Source of the DNA: Dendrolimus kikuchii
Lineage: Eukaryota; Arthropoda; Insecta; Lepidoptera; Lasiocampidae
NCBI GenBank assembly: GCA_019925095.2
Contig: CM034401.1
Span: 11,071,338-11,135,337, forward strand
Length of the DNA stretch: 64,000 nt
Direction of reading: 5' to 3'
Below the pieces are notes generated by a model. That model did not search any database. It was given only the letters and a program-made list of their open reading frames with translations, and was not told the origin of the DNA. Position 1 is the first letter of the stretch, and each line of letters opens with the position of its first letter. The translations under genes and the position numbers were made by a program. This document shows positions 1 to 10,454 of this stretch, piece after piece.

Positions 1-128
1 CTGAGTAGCTTGGCCGGCGGGCGGTCGGGCGACCCGAACGCCGCGAGGGTGGAGCGGGGGCCCGCATCGGGGATACGATGTTCCCAACACGTATACTTCC
101 AGCGCTTTTACATACTTGCCGCGCTATA
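1..128 (-). repeat. 3' LTR, first 128 bp of the LTR (partial)
   Basis: Identical to 3050-3177 over 128 bp. It is GC-rich, unlike the rest of the window, and is read through by the element's ORF. The remaining LTR lies outside the window. Confidence 0.85.
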
Positions 129-2122
129 GTCTCCCCCTCCAAGTCCTCGGACACCCCGGGAGAGGACTTGGCTTTGGAAGGTCTACCCCTCCTCCTACTC
201 TGAATTACGGCAGAATCTCCTTGATATAAAGTGAGAGCACTAGCGTGGTACTTAGTAGTGTTTCCATTATTATCTACTACTTTATAGATGGTAGGACTAA
301 CTAACTCGGCTATTTTGAACGGTCCCAGTCGTCTGGGCGCAAACTTACGAGTAACCCCTTTGTCAACATTACTGGAAACGTTTGCCGAAACCAAAACTAA
401 ATCACCAATTTTGTAGCTTGGTGCGGGTTGACGCCCCCTGTCGGCGTAAATCTTCCTCCGACGCTGTTGATTAGTGATTCGCGTAGCATCGCCCGTATCT
501 ATACGATGCAGCGCAAAAGAAGTTGGCGCTCCCCCTGGAGTAAAAATGTCCTCTTGATCATTCAGGAGTTCCGAGAGCCGTTGACGTTGATCCGACCCAA
601 AATGGGAACCTACCTCTGGTTCAAATCTCATCGTAAAATATCGCGGTATATGACTAAAAGTATAACGAGAATTTTTAAAGTCAAGTACCACACCTGCGTC
701 TAATAAAAAATTCATACCTAACAAGGTATGAGTTGCACCAGGCAAAATGATAAAAAGAGTGGGAACAACAGGCCCCTGCGGCACCCTTACATCCACCTTA
801 GCTACATCTACTACAAGATTTTTACATGAACCATCAGCTAACTTAACAATAGTACACGTTTTATCGAACTTATGACCGTGTTTCACTAAATGTGCACGTA
901 AACTTTCACTAGCAACCGATTGCTTTGCACCAGTATCAAACAACGCACTTCCACGAGCACCATAAATCTCCAATTCCACTACGGGTCTCTGACGCGGGTC
1001 AATGACCTCGCTTCCAATAGCGGCAATTGACTGGAAAGCGGAAATAGAAGCAGACGATTCCTGTTTATTCTTACAAGTAGAGCAATTAGCTCGTATAACA
1101 CCAGGCGTGCCGCATCCAAAGCATGTTACTGAAGGTGTCAAACTGTCTTCTTCTTTCTTAAGGTCACCAGGAAACGATTTCTTAGATAACAGCTTCGGGC
1201 ACTCCTCTTTCAAATGGCCGAATTGCTTACAATAATAGCAACGAGCTCTACTTGCTTTACTGGACGAAGCTGGTACTGCTGGGTATGCTGTGTCTACAAT
1301 CGGAGTCACTGATTCCTTATTCTTTCTAAGCTGTGACTGCTGAGAGCTACGGCCTTCATCTAAAATATCTTCAATAGAACGGGCCTGTTCCAATAGCTCA
1401 GAGAAAGACATAAAAGATTTACGACATATCTTCTCCCTTATTCTCTTATGCAGTAGCCCATACACCATGTCGAGCTGAGCTTCCTGAGAGATAGCAGTCG
1501 ACGGCAACTGTGCTAACAATGCTCTTATTTTGCAGACGAAAATATCGGTAGGCTCATCGCCTTGTTCCCGTTCAAATATTTTCCGGTAAACCCTGTGTGG
1601 CGGCAAACGAGGACCATAAGTTTGCTTTAATAATTCTATGGCATCAGGCCAACTATTAACAGATGCTTTCACACCTTGCCACCAGGTTGCTGCAAGACCA
1701 GACAAAAGCATTGGTAAGCCTCGCAAGGCTATGTGATCTTCTATACCGACGCATTCCTTATATATTTCTATAGCGTCGACAAAAGCTAAAACGTCGCTCC
1801 CTTTTGCACCGTCGAAGCGCGATGAGCAATTTGCAAAGTTACCAGACAAGGCACTCGTAACAGGCGCAGGCGGTGAAGCTGGAGCGCGTATCAAAGACAA
1901 AAGATACGCCAAGTGTTGATCCGTCATAACTATTGGAGTTCCCGGTTGCACAGACGGCGCCGGCGACTGCGCAAACGGCGCAGCAGAGGTGGAGGCCCCG
2001 CTAGGGCCCGCAGTAGGCGGTGGAGGCGCGCCCGGCGGCACATGAGCCACGCCGGACGCGGACAAGAGAGTCTCAGACTCTCCAGCGATACCCCTATCCA
2101 CAGAGGGTATATGCTGATCCAT
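1..2122 (-). CDS. Gag-protease ORF fused in frame to the integrase C-terminal domain (runs off window)
   Basis: The minus-strand ORF starts at the ATG at 2120-2122, with an in-frame TAG shortly upstream, and stays open for 707 codons to the window edge. It begins with a Pro/Ala-rich leader, then a gag capsid-like region with a WWQ motif. Two CCHC-type knuckles follow: CYYCKQFGHLKEEC at about 295-308, and a second at about 334 whose His position is replaced (CFGCGTPGVIRANC). A retropepsin with its DTGA active site is near residue 396, followed by a LLGMNFL flap-distal motif. Shortly after the HRIDTGD sequence that normally leads into reverse transcriptase, the frame jumps (about 461-478) to an integrase tail with a KIGDLVLV strand and a GPF motif. 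The last 42 codons lie in the 3' LTR. The frame was checked at five points. Function is unknown; it may supply Gag in trans or be a decaying product. Confidence 0.8.
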   Translation of the reverse strand, partial: MDQHIPSVDRGIAGESETLLSASGVAHVPPGAPPPPTAGPSGASTSAAPFAQSPAPSVQPGTPIVMTDQHLAYLLSLIRAPASPPAPVTSALSGNFANCSSRFDGAKGSDVLAFVDAIEIYKECVGIEDHIALRGLPMLLSGLAATWWQGVKASVNSWPDAIELLKQTYGPRLPPHRVYRKIFEREQGDEPTDIFVCKIRALLAQLPSTAISQEAQLDMVYGLLHKRIREKICRKSFMSFSELLEQARSIEDILDEGRSSQQSQLRKNKESVTPIVDTAYPAVPASSSKASRARCYYCKQFGHLKEECPKLLSKKSFPGDLKKEEDSLTPSVTCFGCGTPGVIRANCSTCKNKQESSASISAFQSIAAIGSEVIDPRQRPVVELEIYGARGSALFDTGAKQSVASESLRAHLVKHGHKFDKTCTIVKLADGSCKNLVVDVAKVDVRVPQGPVVPTLFIILPGATHTLLGMNFLLDAGVVLDFKNSRYTFSHIPRYFTMRFEPEVGSHFGSDQRQRLSELLNDQEDIFTPGGAPTSFALHRIDTGDATRITNQQRRRKIYADRGRQPAPSYKIGDLVLVSANVSSNVDKGVTRKFAPRRLGPFKIAELVSPTIYKVVDNNGNTTKYHASALTLYQGDSAVIQSRRRGRPSKAKSSPGVSEDLEGETIARQVCKSAGSIRVGNIVSPMRAPAPPSRRSGRPTARRPSYS
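131..140 (-). other. Polypurine tract next to the 3' LTR
   Basis: The minus strand reads GGAGGGGGAG two bases before the point where the LTR repeat starts, which is the position and composition of the plus-strand primer in Ty3/gypsy elements. Confidence 0.6.
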
Positions 2123-3049
2123 CCCGGCACTCGTTGCACCATAATGCGGAAAACTCTAGTGATAAATTGTTCACCAAGACAAACGGAAAACACAATATAG
2201 TAATTGTTCATCGTAGCCTAAATAAACAATAACTTCAACTATAAAAGATAACTTGAAAATAAAGTTCTAAGTTCAAAACAGTCTGACACTAAAAGTCTTA
2301 AATTGGAAAACAACACTGTCTGTACACAAAACACAATGTTCCAATTAACGAAAAAAAAAGTCTTTGTATAAAATTATTCTTCCAAAATTATTCCAACTAG
2401 TAGGTAAGTACAGTCCTGTATAAATAAGTCCAAAAGTACTTACGGAACCATCGTACGTATGTACTTACATATATGAAAATAAACACTAATTTCTAGTTCT
2501 TTATACTTATAGTCACTTTATAGAAAACAATAAATTAAATTTAAATTAAAATGTCACGTAAAACAAACACAAATAAACATTTGAACCGTCTTAGTACCTA
2601 GGTTTATTCAAAGTACTAACTTAAGTTATAAACAAGTATGCAAAAGTACGAACAAGTTTGAATAAAAACGAATGAGTCCGAACAAGTTCAAACAAGTCCA
2701 AACAATACGAACGTGTATTTCACTCACAAGTCCTATAGAAACCTATTCAGAACACGTTAGGTCATTAGGTACTAAATCACGAACCTACAGTTTAGTTCTA
2801 GACTTACGATAGCCACCTAAACGTCGCGTTGAGTACTAACTCAGAACAAACGCGGAACAAACGTATCGGCACACACAGGTATCGCAAAGTTTATAACTAG
2901 AACACACTAAAACTGCTTTAAAACACTATATTTCGTGCCACACGTTGGGCTGCCAATTATTATAGCGGCACTTGAAATAATAAAGCTTTTATGGTAAACT
3001 TGTTTTAATGTCGTGAGTACATGCGTACGTCAGAAGGTTGCATGATTAA
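2123..3049 (-). other. Rest of 5' LTR plus gag leader, boundary unresolved
   Basis: AT-rich, non-coding DNA between the identical LTR segment and the gag start codon. By position it must hold the remainder of the 5' LTR, the primer-binding site and the leader. The 3' LTR partner needed to find the boundary is outside the window, and I see no unambiguous tRNA-complementary site. Confidence 0.45.
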
Positions 3050-3177
3050 CTGAGTAGCTTGGCCGGCGGGCGGTCGGGCGACCCGAACGCCGCGAGGGTG
3101 GAGCGGGGGCCCGCATCGGGGATACGATGTTCCCAACACGTATACTTCCAGCGCTTTTACATACTTGCCGCGCTATA
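3050..3177 (-). repeat. 5' LTR, outer 128 bp
   Basis: Exact copy of bases 1-128. Element orientation (minus) makes this the beginning of the 5' LTR. In this copy the frame that continues the long ORF meets a TGA about 30 nt past the base that matches window position 1, which predicts where the 3' copy's ORF stops outside the window. Confidence 0.85.
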
Positions 3178-3735
3178 ATATCTAATTTAAGAAAACATTA
3201 TTTATAGTAGGTATTGTTACATACCGACAAAGAAATGTGCACACCTGCCTGTCGTAAAATGCAGTTATTACCTTTCCTGCATTCGGAGTTCTTTTGTTTA
3301 CTTCGTGTTTATAATTTGCAATTAAGAAAAACATCCTATTGTTATCGTACTTGTTTTATGGCTGTCATTAGTGCCGAACTAATCCTTATTGTTATTGTTT
3401 TCCACTTTGTTGGCCGTTCGTAGGTGTGCAAATTACATTTTCTTGGAAGAACCCAGCCCACGAGCTTCAATTGTGTATTGTACAGTTTACTATAAAACAA
3501 TGCCCGAACGGAGGGGTGGAGCAGTCGAGCGAGGATTACGACACGAGTAAGACGTACATTCGACAAGCGATATAGTGACGGACTCTGCGCGTGTTATTGA
3601 ATCGTGCAGTTTGTACTAGTAGTGTTTAGTTATATTTGTACCTATGTTATACCGTTTGTATAGTTCTAATAAATTCTATAGTAATTCCAACGGCATTTTA
3701 ATTCGAGTCCCACACTGGTAACAGTATTATAAAAA
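3178..3735. other. Unassigned stretch, possibly a decayed LTR
   Basis: No convincing coding exon. It contains a TATAAAAC at about 3491 and an AATAAA near 3668, spaced as in an LTR promoter and poly(A) unit, but no partner copy is in the window. The 3' exons of the odorant receptor would be expected in this direction and are not recognisable. Confidence 0.25.
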
Positions 3736-3739
3736 TGCC

Positions 3740-4255
3740 GTGTCTGGTACATTAAAGCTATTGAAAAAAACAACTGAAATAGACTATATAAAAGACGGAG
3801 AATTTTTTAAATTTCTTGTCAGTTTGTCGGTTTCTCTTCGTTCGGGATTCACGTAAAGCTACTAGACCCATTAGGTCGAGGTTTTCGGTGATCGACACCA
3901 AATTCTTAGACTTAAAATCAACTTGCCACTTTTTATCCTGGGAATCCTACGGGAATTTCTTTAAATGGCCAGTTTGAAATAAAATTTTGCAATTCCTATG
4001 CGATTTTTTTACTGATCGATAGCAAATTTGATATAATAAATTGTGTGATACTTTTAATCCCGGCAATCTCGCAAAAATTTTCCCGGGAGCGGTTTGAATT
4101 TGTTCGGGTGCATAAAAATTTGCTTATTTCGATACAGTTTTCGCTAAACCAAAAGCTTACATTCTTATTTAAATGCTGCGGTATTTTGAGTCTCAGGAAT
4201 GCCGCCGGAATTTCAAGTAAAGCGTGGACGAAGTGGCGGATATATATGGACTAGT
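3740..4255 (-). repeat. Dispersed repeat family A, copy 1
   Basis: Member of a family found about ten times in the window. Its hallmarks are several CCCGCGGGATTCCCGGGA-like blocks, a stretch about a 'cgatcagtgaaaa' motif and a terminal 'acatgccgtgtctgtacatt' block. This copy is in minus orientation and runs into the family C tail next to it. No coding capacity. Confidence 0.6.
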
Positions 4256-4269
4256 TAGATTTTTTTTCA

Positions 4270-4640
4270 CTCCGAAGCTGGCCAACGGGCAAACGGCCCA
4301 ACTAATAGAAAATGGTTACCGTCGCCTATAAACGTTTGCAATGCCAGGGGCGAAGATAACGCCGGCCTTTGGGATGGGATATGAGGGATGTGATAAAGAG
4401 ATCAGACAGGAGCAACAGGATAGGGAAATGGGATGGGATAAGAAAGGTGGAATAGGGAGAGGGGTGAGTGGGCTATAGGAACTCTTACACATTGTACGAA
4501 ATACAATTAGCTCTCGGCTAACAGTTTCACGCCGATAATCTGTGAAACCGTGGTATCACACTGGTCGAGCAGACCTTAAGAGCTGTATTTAATCAAGGAA
4601 ACAATTCCCGCATGACTCTACCACTTACAATAAGTTCAAA
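4270..4640 (-). repeat. Family C relative (LINE 3'-UTR derived)
   Basis: Shares the 'gacggccca...atggaaa.tggttaccgtcgcctat' block with the other family C copies and continues into a region also seen at 28125-28400 (a 'gggatgggat' rich stretch). This is 3'-UTR debris of a non-LTR retrotransposon with no ORF. Confidence 0.45.
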
Positions 4641-4782
4641 TATCTTTCGAAGAGGAACACATATGTGCATTTCATACTCTAAACAGGATTCCACGCAACT
4701 AGGATTAACGATAAGATGACAAGGAAGTTCTTATAATAAATTACATGTTTTTACTATAATCTAAAATTCATTACATTCTTAC

Positions 4783-4882
4783 CGTTTTCAATCTCAATGC
4801 TACTGAACATAATGTTAGCGTGGCCACAAAAAAATAAACACCAAGCATTGTTTTCAAAAGTGAGTCCAATGTACTTATCGAC
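4783..4882 (-). CDS. Odorant receptor exon 2
   Basis: 100 nt; acceptor CAACAG at 4888-4883, donor GTAAGA just below 4783. It encodes the conserved VATLTLCSVALRLKT segment only in the spliced frame. Confidence 0.85.
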
Positions 4883-5763
4883 CTGTTGAAGATAATACTT
4901 ATTTACAGAAGTTAATTTGACTAGTCTACATCTTCCTAATGATCTACTTACCTGTTCAATAAGATATGAATTCGATGGCATTTCGTAATCCTAAAATGTG
5001 CTCTTATATCACGTTTCTTGCAAATGTTAAGTTTCATGCTTTTCCCGCCAATTAGTTCACTGTAATTTCTTAGCAAAGAATACTGGCCACATGAAAATGT
5101 CATTATACCAACAGCAGTCAAATCAAAAGCAACGTGCACAAATACGCAATAAATGGCAGCCACTATTTCGCATACCACGGTGAGAAGATAACCAACAAAG
5201 CTTAATCGATCCAAAGGCGACCAGCCAGGTAAAACATGAGGTAAGTCAATGTCCTCAAATCCACGGAATCTCCTTAGAAAATACTCCACAAAAGGAGATA
5301 CAACAAAAACAAAAGCCGTGAACCAATAGATTTTAGACAAAATCGAGGAAGTTTTATTAAATTTTGCAGTATATTCTTTGATGTGTCTTTTAAAAATAAC
5401 TGTGTTTTCTTCTTCTTCGTCCGATTCATATTCAATACCGATACTGTCTTCGTCATCATTGATTTGTTCATTTTCCAATTTGGATACTTGATTCAAAAGG
5501 AAGTTCCAATGTTTATTGCTATATCGAAAGGAGACTAGTTTGAGTATTCCCATTCCACAGAAGGATATTACACTGAAGCACTCAAATAATCTCTCAGAAT
5601 CATCTTTGGCCATTACCAATGCTATAAGTTGTAATATGTAAGTCCCTAAAAAGCAAACGATGGATATCTTTGCAAGCCAATGAAGACTGCAAGGAACTTC
5701 ATACAAATTTAACCCTGTGTTTTGAATTGATCGAGTTATGATATCAAGTAATTTAATTTCCAT
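4783..5763 (-). CDS. Odorant receptor (7tm_6), 5' two exons only
   Basis: Exon 1 runs from the ATG at 5763 to 4952 (270 codons plus 2 nt). Its donor is GTAAGT. The intron is 69 bp (4883-4951) and ends in CAACAG. Exon 2 is 4882-4783, followed by a GTAAGA donor. The splice restores frame into LLKTMLGVYFFVATLTLC, the TM6-proximal motif of lepidopteran odorant receptors. Such receptors form ligand-gated cation channels with Orco in the dendrites of olfactory neurons, with an intracellular N terminus. Hydrophobic segments are clear at about residues 28-50, 62-80, 140-160 and 185-230, and an acidic DEEEE loop lies near residue 115. The 304 residues seen are about 90-110 short of a typical receptor, so one or more 3' exons are missing. 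They may lie beyond the gypsy insertion, or the gene may be truncated. Confidence 0.85.
4952..5763 (-). CDS. Odorant receptor exon 1
   Basis: Opens with MEIKLLDII at 5763 and ends at the GTAAGT donor at 4951-4946, phase 2. Reading past the donor gives a stop within a few codons, which supports the splice. Confidence 0.85.
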
Positions 5764-6094
5764 TTTCTTAGCTGATTAACAATCCGTTCTTTTTTCTTAA
5801 ATCATTTGTCGTATGTTTCCTTCGGATCTGAAATCTGTTGTCAACTACTGATAGGTACATAAAATTATATACCTATATATTATTTAAATGTATGTATACA
5901 TATAACAATAGGAGCTGTTGTTGATTAAGAATAGTTACGTACGCCTTTACGAGGATATATTTTTTACTTAATTTCTAGCGAACCAAAAAGCGAAATAGTT
6001 CATGGAAGTCACATAGATATAAAAATATATATTTTTGTTTTATTCTTGGGTACTTACAATGAAATCTATAATAATATTATAAAATTCTAAACAT
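5764..6094. other. Odorant receptor upstream region
   Basis: AT-rich flank that should hold the receptor's 5' UTR and promoter. I see no clear TATA box at a fitting distance and no other gene. Confidence 0.3.
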
Positions 6095-6630
6095 GTCGTA
6101 TCTGTACATTGAAACAATTAAAAAAAAAACAACTGGAAAGGGCTATATAGGTATATACGACGGAGAACACAATGCATTTATTTTAAATTTCTTGTCTATT
6201 TATCTGTTTTTCCGTTTGTCTGTTTGTTTGGGATTCACGTAAAAACTACGGGGCCGATTTCGATGCGGGTTTCGCTTATCGACAACAAATTCTTATAGTT
6301 CAAATTTGCGCTACTTTTTATCCCGGGAATCCCGCGGTGGTTTTTCTTGGGAATTATTAAAAATGGCCAGATTAAATAAAAATCGAATTCCAATGAGATT
6401 TTTTCACTGATCGATAGCGAAATGTATGTAGTAAAACGTTTAATTTTTTCATCCCGGGAATCCCACGGGAATTTTCCTGAAAGCGGTTTTTAATTGTTCG
6501 GGTGCATAAAAATTTGATTATGCCGGCACAATTTCCACTAAAACGATAGGTACGGTACTTTATGTCCCGAGAATCCCACAGGAATTTCAAGTCATGCGTA
6601 GACGATGTCGCGGGCATATCCTAGTATAGT
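6095..6630 (-). repeat. Dispersed repeat family A, copy 2
   Basis: Nearly full-length minus-orientation copy with the terminal block at 6090-6120 and the 'cccgcgac' end near 6610. The predicted ORF across it is not protein-like. Confidence 0.6.
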
Positions 6631-6639
6631 ATAAAATAG

Positions 6640-7570
6640 TAATAAGATATAGGTATATTTAATAAGATGTACCTTGTCGATTCCCTTAAAACTTGCAATA
6701 GAATGAAGCGATCGAATGAGGCTCTTGTTTAAAAAATTAAATGTGAAGTTGTTTCACAATAATTACACTTTGTTTACGAATGACGTAATGTTACAGGAAA
6801 ACTACAAAAACTTAAAAACTAGTATTTGACTATGATATTTTTAAATAATTTATAGTTCGTTTTTATTCTATTTTAATGATAAAAATTACAATTACAACGT
6901 ACCTAATCTAAGAAATTAGACTAAGGATTAATTTATGTCGGACTTAAAATATCTGATTATAGTTTAAATTATATATTGTGTCCAATAATAATTTTTTTAC
7001 AGTATTATGTAAGTTCATATCGAGGGATATTTCTAGTACGATATTTAGAAAATCTGTAGGAAGAAGAGTTTAATATTTCAAATGACCCAAAAAACAAAGT
7101 TACCACACTATGAACTATATTTAAAAAAAAAGAATGTCTGTAGACTTTAATTGGAAACTGGATTCTTTATAAAATATTACATAAGTTTGAGACATAAGTA
7201 TGAAAAATGACCTCCATGTTAAACTAGCTGAAAAGTTCACTTTAAATAAATAGCATTAACACCTCGATATGTTCTTTAATAATATTGAATGTTGCACTAT
7301 ACTTTGTCATGATGGTTTCAACACTACCTCGAAATTTTGGTCCTTTAAGTCTCCTCAGTAAATTTCGTGTTATTGCTGAATGATCTTAACCTTTACCTTC
7401 ATGGTGATAAAGCAGTTGCCTATAAGCTTGGATTTATGGTAGGGACGAAGTTTATTTGTAGGTCCAAATGAAGATTCCTTTTCGACCTCCCCCTGCTTCT
7501 ATTTCGATGTCCTTGAAACTCTAGTGAATTAATTTTCTTTTTTTCCTATTGCGTATTCTTCTGCTTTAGA
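6640..7570. other. No recognisable feature
   Basis: AT-rich intergenic DNA; only short random ORFs and no family A-D repeat seen. Confidence 0.4.
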
Positions 7571-7576
7571 ATAGAA

Positions 7577-7817
7577 TCTACATATATATATTATAAACGC
7601 GAAAGTTTGTAAACATAGATGTATGGATGTATAGATGTATGGCTGTATGTTTGTTACTCTTTCACGCAAAAACTGCTGAATGGATTTTGACGAAACTTTA
7701 CAATAATATAGCTTACACATCAGAATAATACATAGGCTATAATTTATAAAGATATAGTGTGAATTATCCAAAATTTTCCATCACCACGCGGGAGAAACCG
7801 CGGGCGCAGCTAGTAGA
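7577..7817 (+). mobile_element. Lepidopteran CTAG-ended (Helitron-like) short element
   Basis: Begins 'attataaacgcgaaagtttg', carries the 'tttgttactctttcacgcaa' block and ends 'ccgcgggcgcagctagta'. This arrangement is very common in Lepidoptera and ends in CTAG, as non-autonomous Helitrons do. Confidence 0.5.
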
Positions 7818-9300
7818 ATATACTTTATTACCTATACAATAAAATTAATGAAACAATACACAAAAACAGCTTAGCTTAGCTTAGCTTTACTTGCGAGCAT
7901 AGATATGTTTTAATTGTCTTTCTTTACTATATTTTAAATATATTATGTAGTTTTTTCTATATACTTGCATTTTAAATATTTTGTTGCTAATATAGTTTCC
8001 TTTTGCTATGCTGCAATTATATTAGGTATATATTTGTCCTATTTTATTATTCCATTTTTACAACGTTCATTTTTAATCGTCCCCAGCCTCTTTCTGCTAT
8101 TAGGTACATGTAATTATATTTATCCTAATTTATTAACGTTGTTTAACGTGGATTCGTTTAAATGTTTAGTAGGTACGTTATTACTTATACATTGGTACAA
8201 TATATTACTTCTTTCGTAGTACACGTTCGTACGAGTATACCTACTTATTTATCTTCTTTTACTAGCCCTATGTATTACATTACAATAAGTGACTTATGGC
8301 CGGTTCCTGTATTTTACTTACCGTTCATTTACCTTACTATCGTCTAAAATTTGACATAAGCGCCATACGAATAATGTCAAAATTCTACCGATGGTAAAGT
8401 AGTTGAATAAATAGTAACATTATGGAAGTCAGCCATTAAAAGAAGAGAAAAAAAGGCTTGCCTTAGTTACAATTCTTCATTTCATTGTTGTTAACTCATG
8501 TTTCGTTATATTAAGACAGTAATAAGGAGATAATAAAACAAACGCGAAAATTGATCTGTAAAAAGATTCAATGTACTTAAAATACGATTGCTTACACACA
8601 ATGTGATTTTTTATATTATAAACTCTTGTTTTATTTATTCGAATTTGCTATTCTATCAAGTCGTTCTACTGTGTCTTGAACTTTAATAAGGTTATTAAGA
8701 AGTTTGACTTTAACAATCCTACCAAAAGTAAATTACATTTAATTATGCCGATAATATAGTATTCAATTCGGGTATTTTTTTATACCAGTAAGATGATAGA
8801 TAACACTTTATTATACACCAATAATAAAATGAACTCACAAACTAAAACTATATATATGTTTTATCACTAAAAAGCTATCTCTTCTAGACAACCCCAAGGT
8901 GAGTCTCCAACGTTTTTATTTATCAATTATTATTGTTCTGATGATGCCTTGGTACTCATACCTATTAAAAAAAACTTTAATATTACCTTATACTGTTCAA
9001 AGGCTTCTAAATTCTAGATAACCTAATGACGGTATCTTTCCGCAAAGATTAACGAAAGTTAATAGCCATGAAAGAGTAGGCATTAACCGCGTTATAAGCA
9101 TACTCTAACGATAATGCTTTTATAAAACGGGCATGACTTGTAAGTTTGAACTTTTTAATAACATTTCAGTAAGCAGTTTATCTAACATCTTATACATTGG
9201 GCAACATCCTATAACATGTTATGAGGCGATCAGTTCGTTGTCACCCATTTGTTGTTCCAAGTAGGTACCTACAGATATTAAAATAGAGTAGACGGTCACA
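7818..9300. other. Intergenic, one family D fragment
   Basis: AT-rich. The only recognisable item is a minus-orientation family D tail at about 8795-8895 ('gataacactttatt...atctcttctagacaac'). The hydrophobic ORFs at 7965-8347 look like translations of AT-rich DNA rather than genes. Confidence 0.4.
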
Positions 9301-9307
9301 GACAATT

Positions 9308-9557
9308 TAGCAGGCAGGAAAAGGTAGTAGGGCATTTGCCCGTCTGGATGGCTACCACCCCTGGTCTAGAGCATGCCGCCATAATAATCTTGAGTTGTGT
9401 TCCGGCATTAGTGGCCAGGTTCCAACCCCATCTACGAGTCCGACAGCACATTTGTAAAGACCCAACCTTTAGTGTTGCAAATGTTTATAGGCGATGGTAA
9501 CCATTTTCCATCACAGTTGGGCCGTCAGCCTGTCTGTTGTACTCCAGCAATAAAAAA
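9308..9557 (+). repeat. Family C copy: LINE 3'-UTR tail
   Basis: Carries 'gatggctaccacccctggtc', the 'tgttccggcattagtg' block and the end 'ctgttgtactccagcaataa' followed by A's. The same tail follows LINE-like coding sequence at 28405-28735, so the family is the 3' end of a non-LTR retrotransposon. Confidence 0.6.
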
Positions 9558-9570
9558 AGTCTATGTACCT

Positions 9571-9679
9571 ATTTCGATGTGTTGAATTCGAATATGGGGT
9601 CAGTTTGGTCCATACACTCTAAAATGTTGAGGGTATATGGACCAAACTGACCCCAGATTCGGATACAGCACATCGAAAT
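9571..9679. repeat. Long inverted repeat (hairpin)
   Basis: Arms 9571-9619 and 9630-9679 pair over about 49 bp with few mismatches around a loop of about 10 nt. The perfect core contains GGGGTCAGTTTGGTCC. It lies directly after the A-tail of the preceding LINE fragment. It could be a small palindromic MITE or a hairpin RNA precursor. Confidence 0.7.
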
Positions 9680-10445
9680 ACATAAGAAAAGATGGATCTG
9701 GTCAAATGTACAGACTACTTTAATTTTTTTATGGGCCATTGTAATCTTTGACGTCACTTGTTTTTCTATTGTAAACTTACTCAATTTTTTGTTCCTTTGC
9801 AATTCAACATCTCCACCTATTGACTTTCATGTAAAACTCACTAATGTAATTTTTGAAGGCTTGCCTAAAGTTACCGATTTTTTATTTATTAGATAAGCCT
9901 TAAAAATTACTAAAATAGAATTATATCCTTATTTTGCATGTCCATATGTGGCTGACCCTAATTATGATTTTATAGCAATTTTACTAAAACATTCTGTAAC
10001 GGCGTCTAAAATACATGATGTATTGCCAAATTTCATATACTTGGGACCTAGTAGTTTTTGTAAAAATTGCTGTAATACAAACAGACGCACAAGCATGACG
10101 TATTTATAAGAGTTCCATTAGCGTATAAAAGCAGAAATAAAGGCAGACTACTTTCTATCCTGTGAAATAAAAGTTTGCCCAAAAATAGGGGTGGAAATTA
10201 GAATTCTAACTGGACAAAACCGCCAGGAATGTAGTGTTTAATAAAACTTTCGATATTAACAATTTCTTATTTTCCTTTAATATACAAATATAAAAGTGAC
10301 TCAATTTAATTATACTTTGTCGCGACTTCGGTCATATACTAATTTTTAGTGATTAAAAGTATCATAATAGTCGTCCCCGTTAACGATATTATATAAGCAT
10401 CATGTTTCGTGCTAATTTGTTCATTAATGAAAGAACAAACGAATA
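9680..10445. other. No recognisable feature
   Basis: AT-rich intergenic DNA without a supported gene or repeat. Confidence 0.4.
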
Positions 10446-10454
10446 TTCAAAGCC

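Larger units (their letters stand above)
1..3177 (-). mobile_element. Internally deleted Ty3/gypsy LTR retrotransposon
   Basis: The first 128 bases of the window recur without a mismatch at 3050-3177, and between them lies a minus-strand gag-protease ORF. In minus orientation the 5' LTR begins at about 3177 and the 3' LTR begins at about 128 and runs off the window. A purine-rich tract lies just upstream of the 3' LTR. The coding part lacks reverse transcriptase, RNase H and the integrase catalytic core, so the copy cannot transpose by itself. The identical LTR segments point to a recent insertion. I could not fix the LTR's inner end, the primer-binding site or a target-site duplication. Confidence 0.85.

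Noticed and set aside
1913..2232. Short ORFs on both strands near 1.9-2.2 kb
   Set aside because: They are shadows of the long minus-strand gag ORF in other frames.
7965..8347. Hydrophobic ORFs that could be membrane peptides
   Set aside because: Leu/Ile/Phe/Tyr richness is expected from AT-rich DNA; no conserved motif, no splice partner and overlapping frames.
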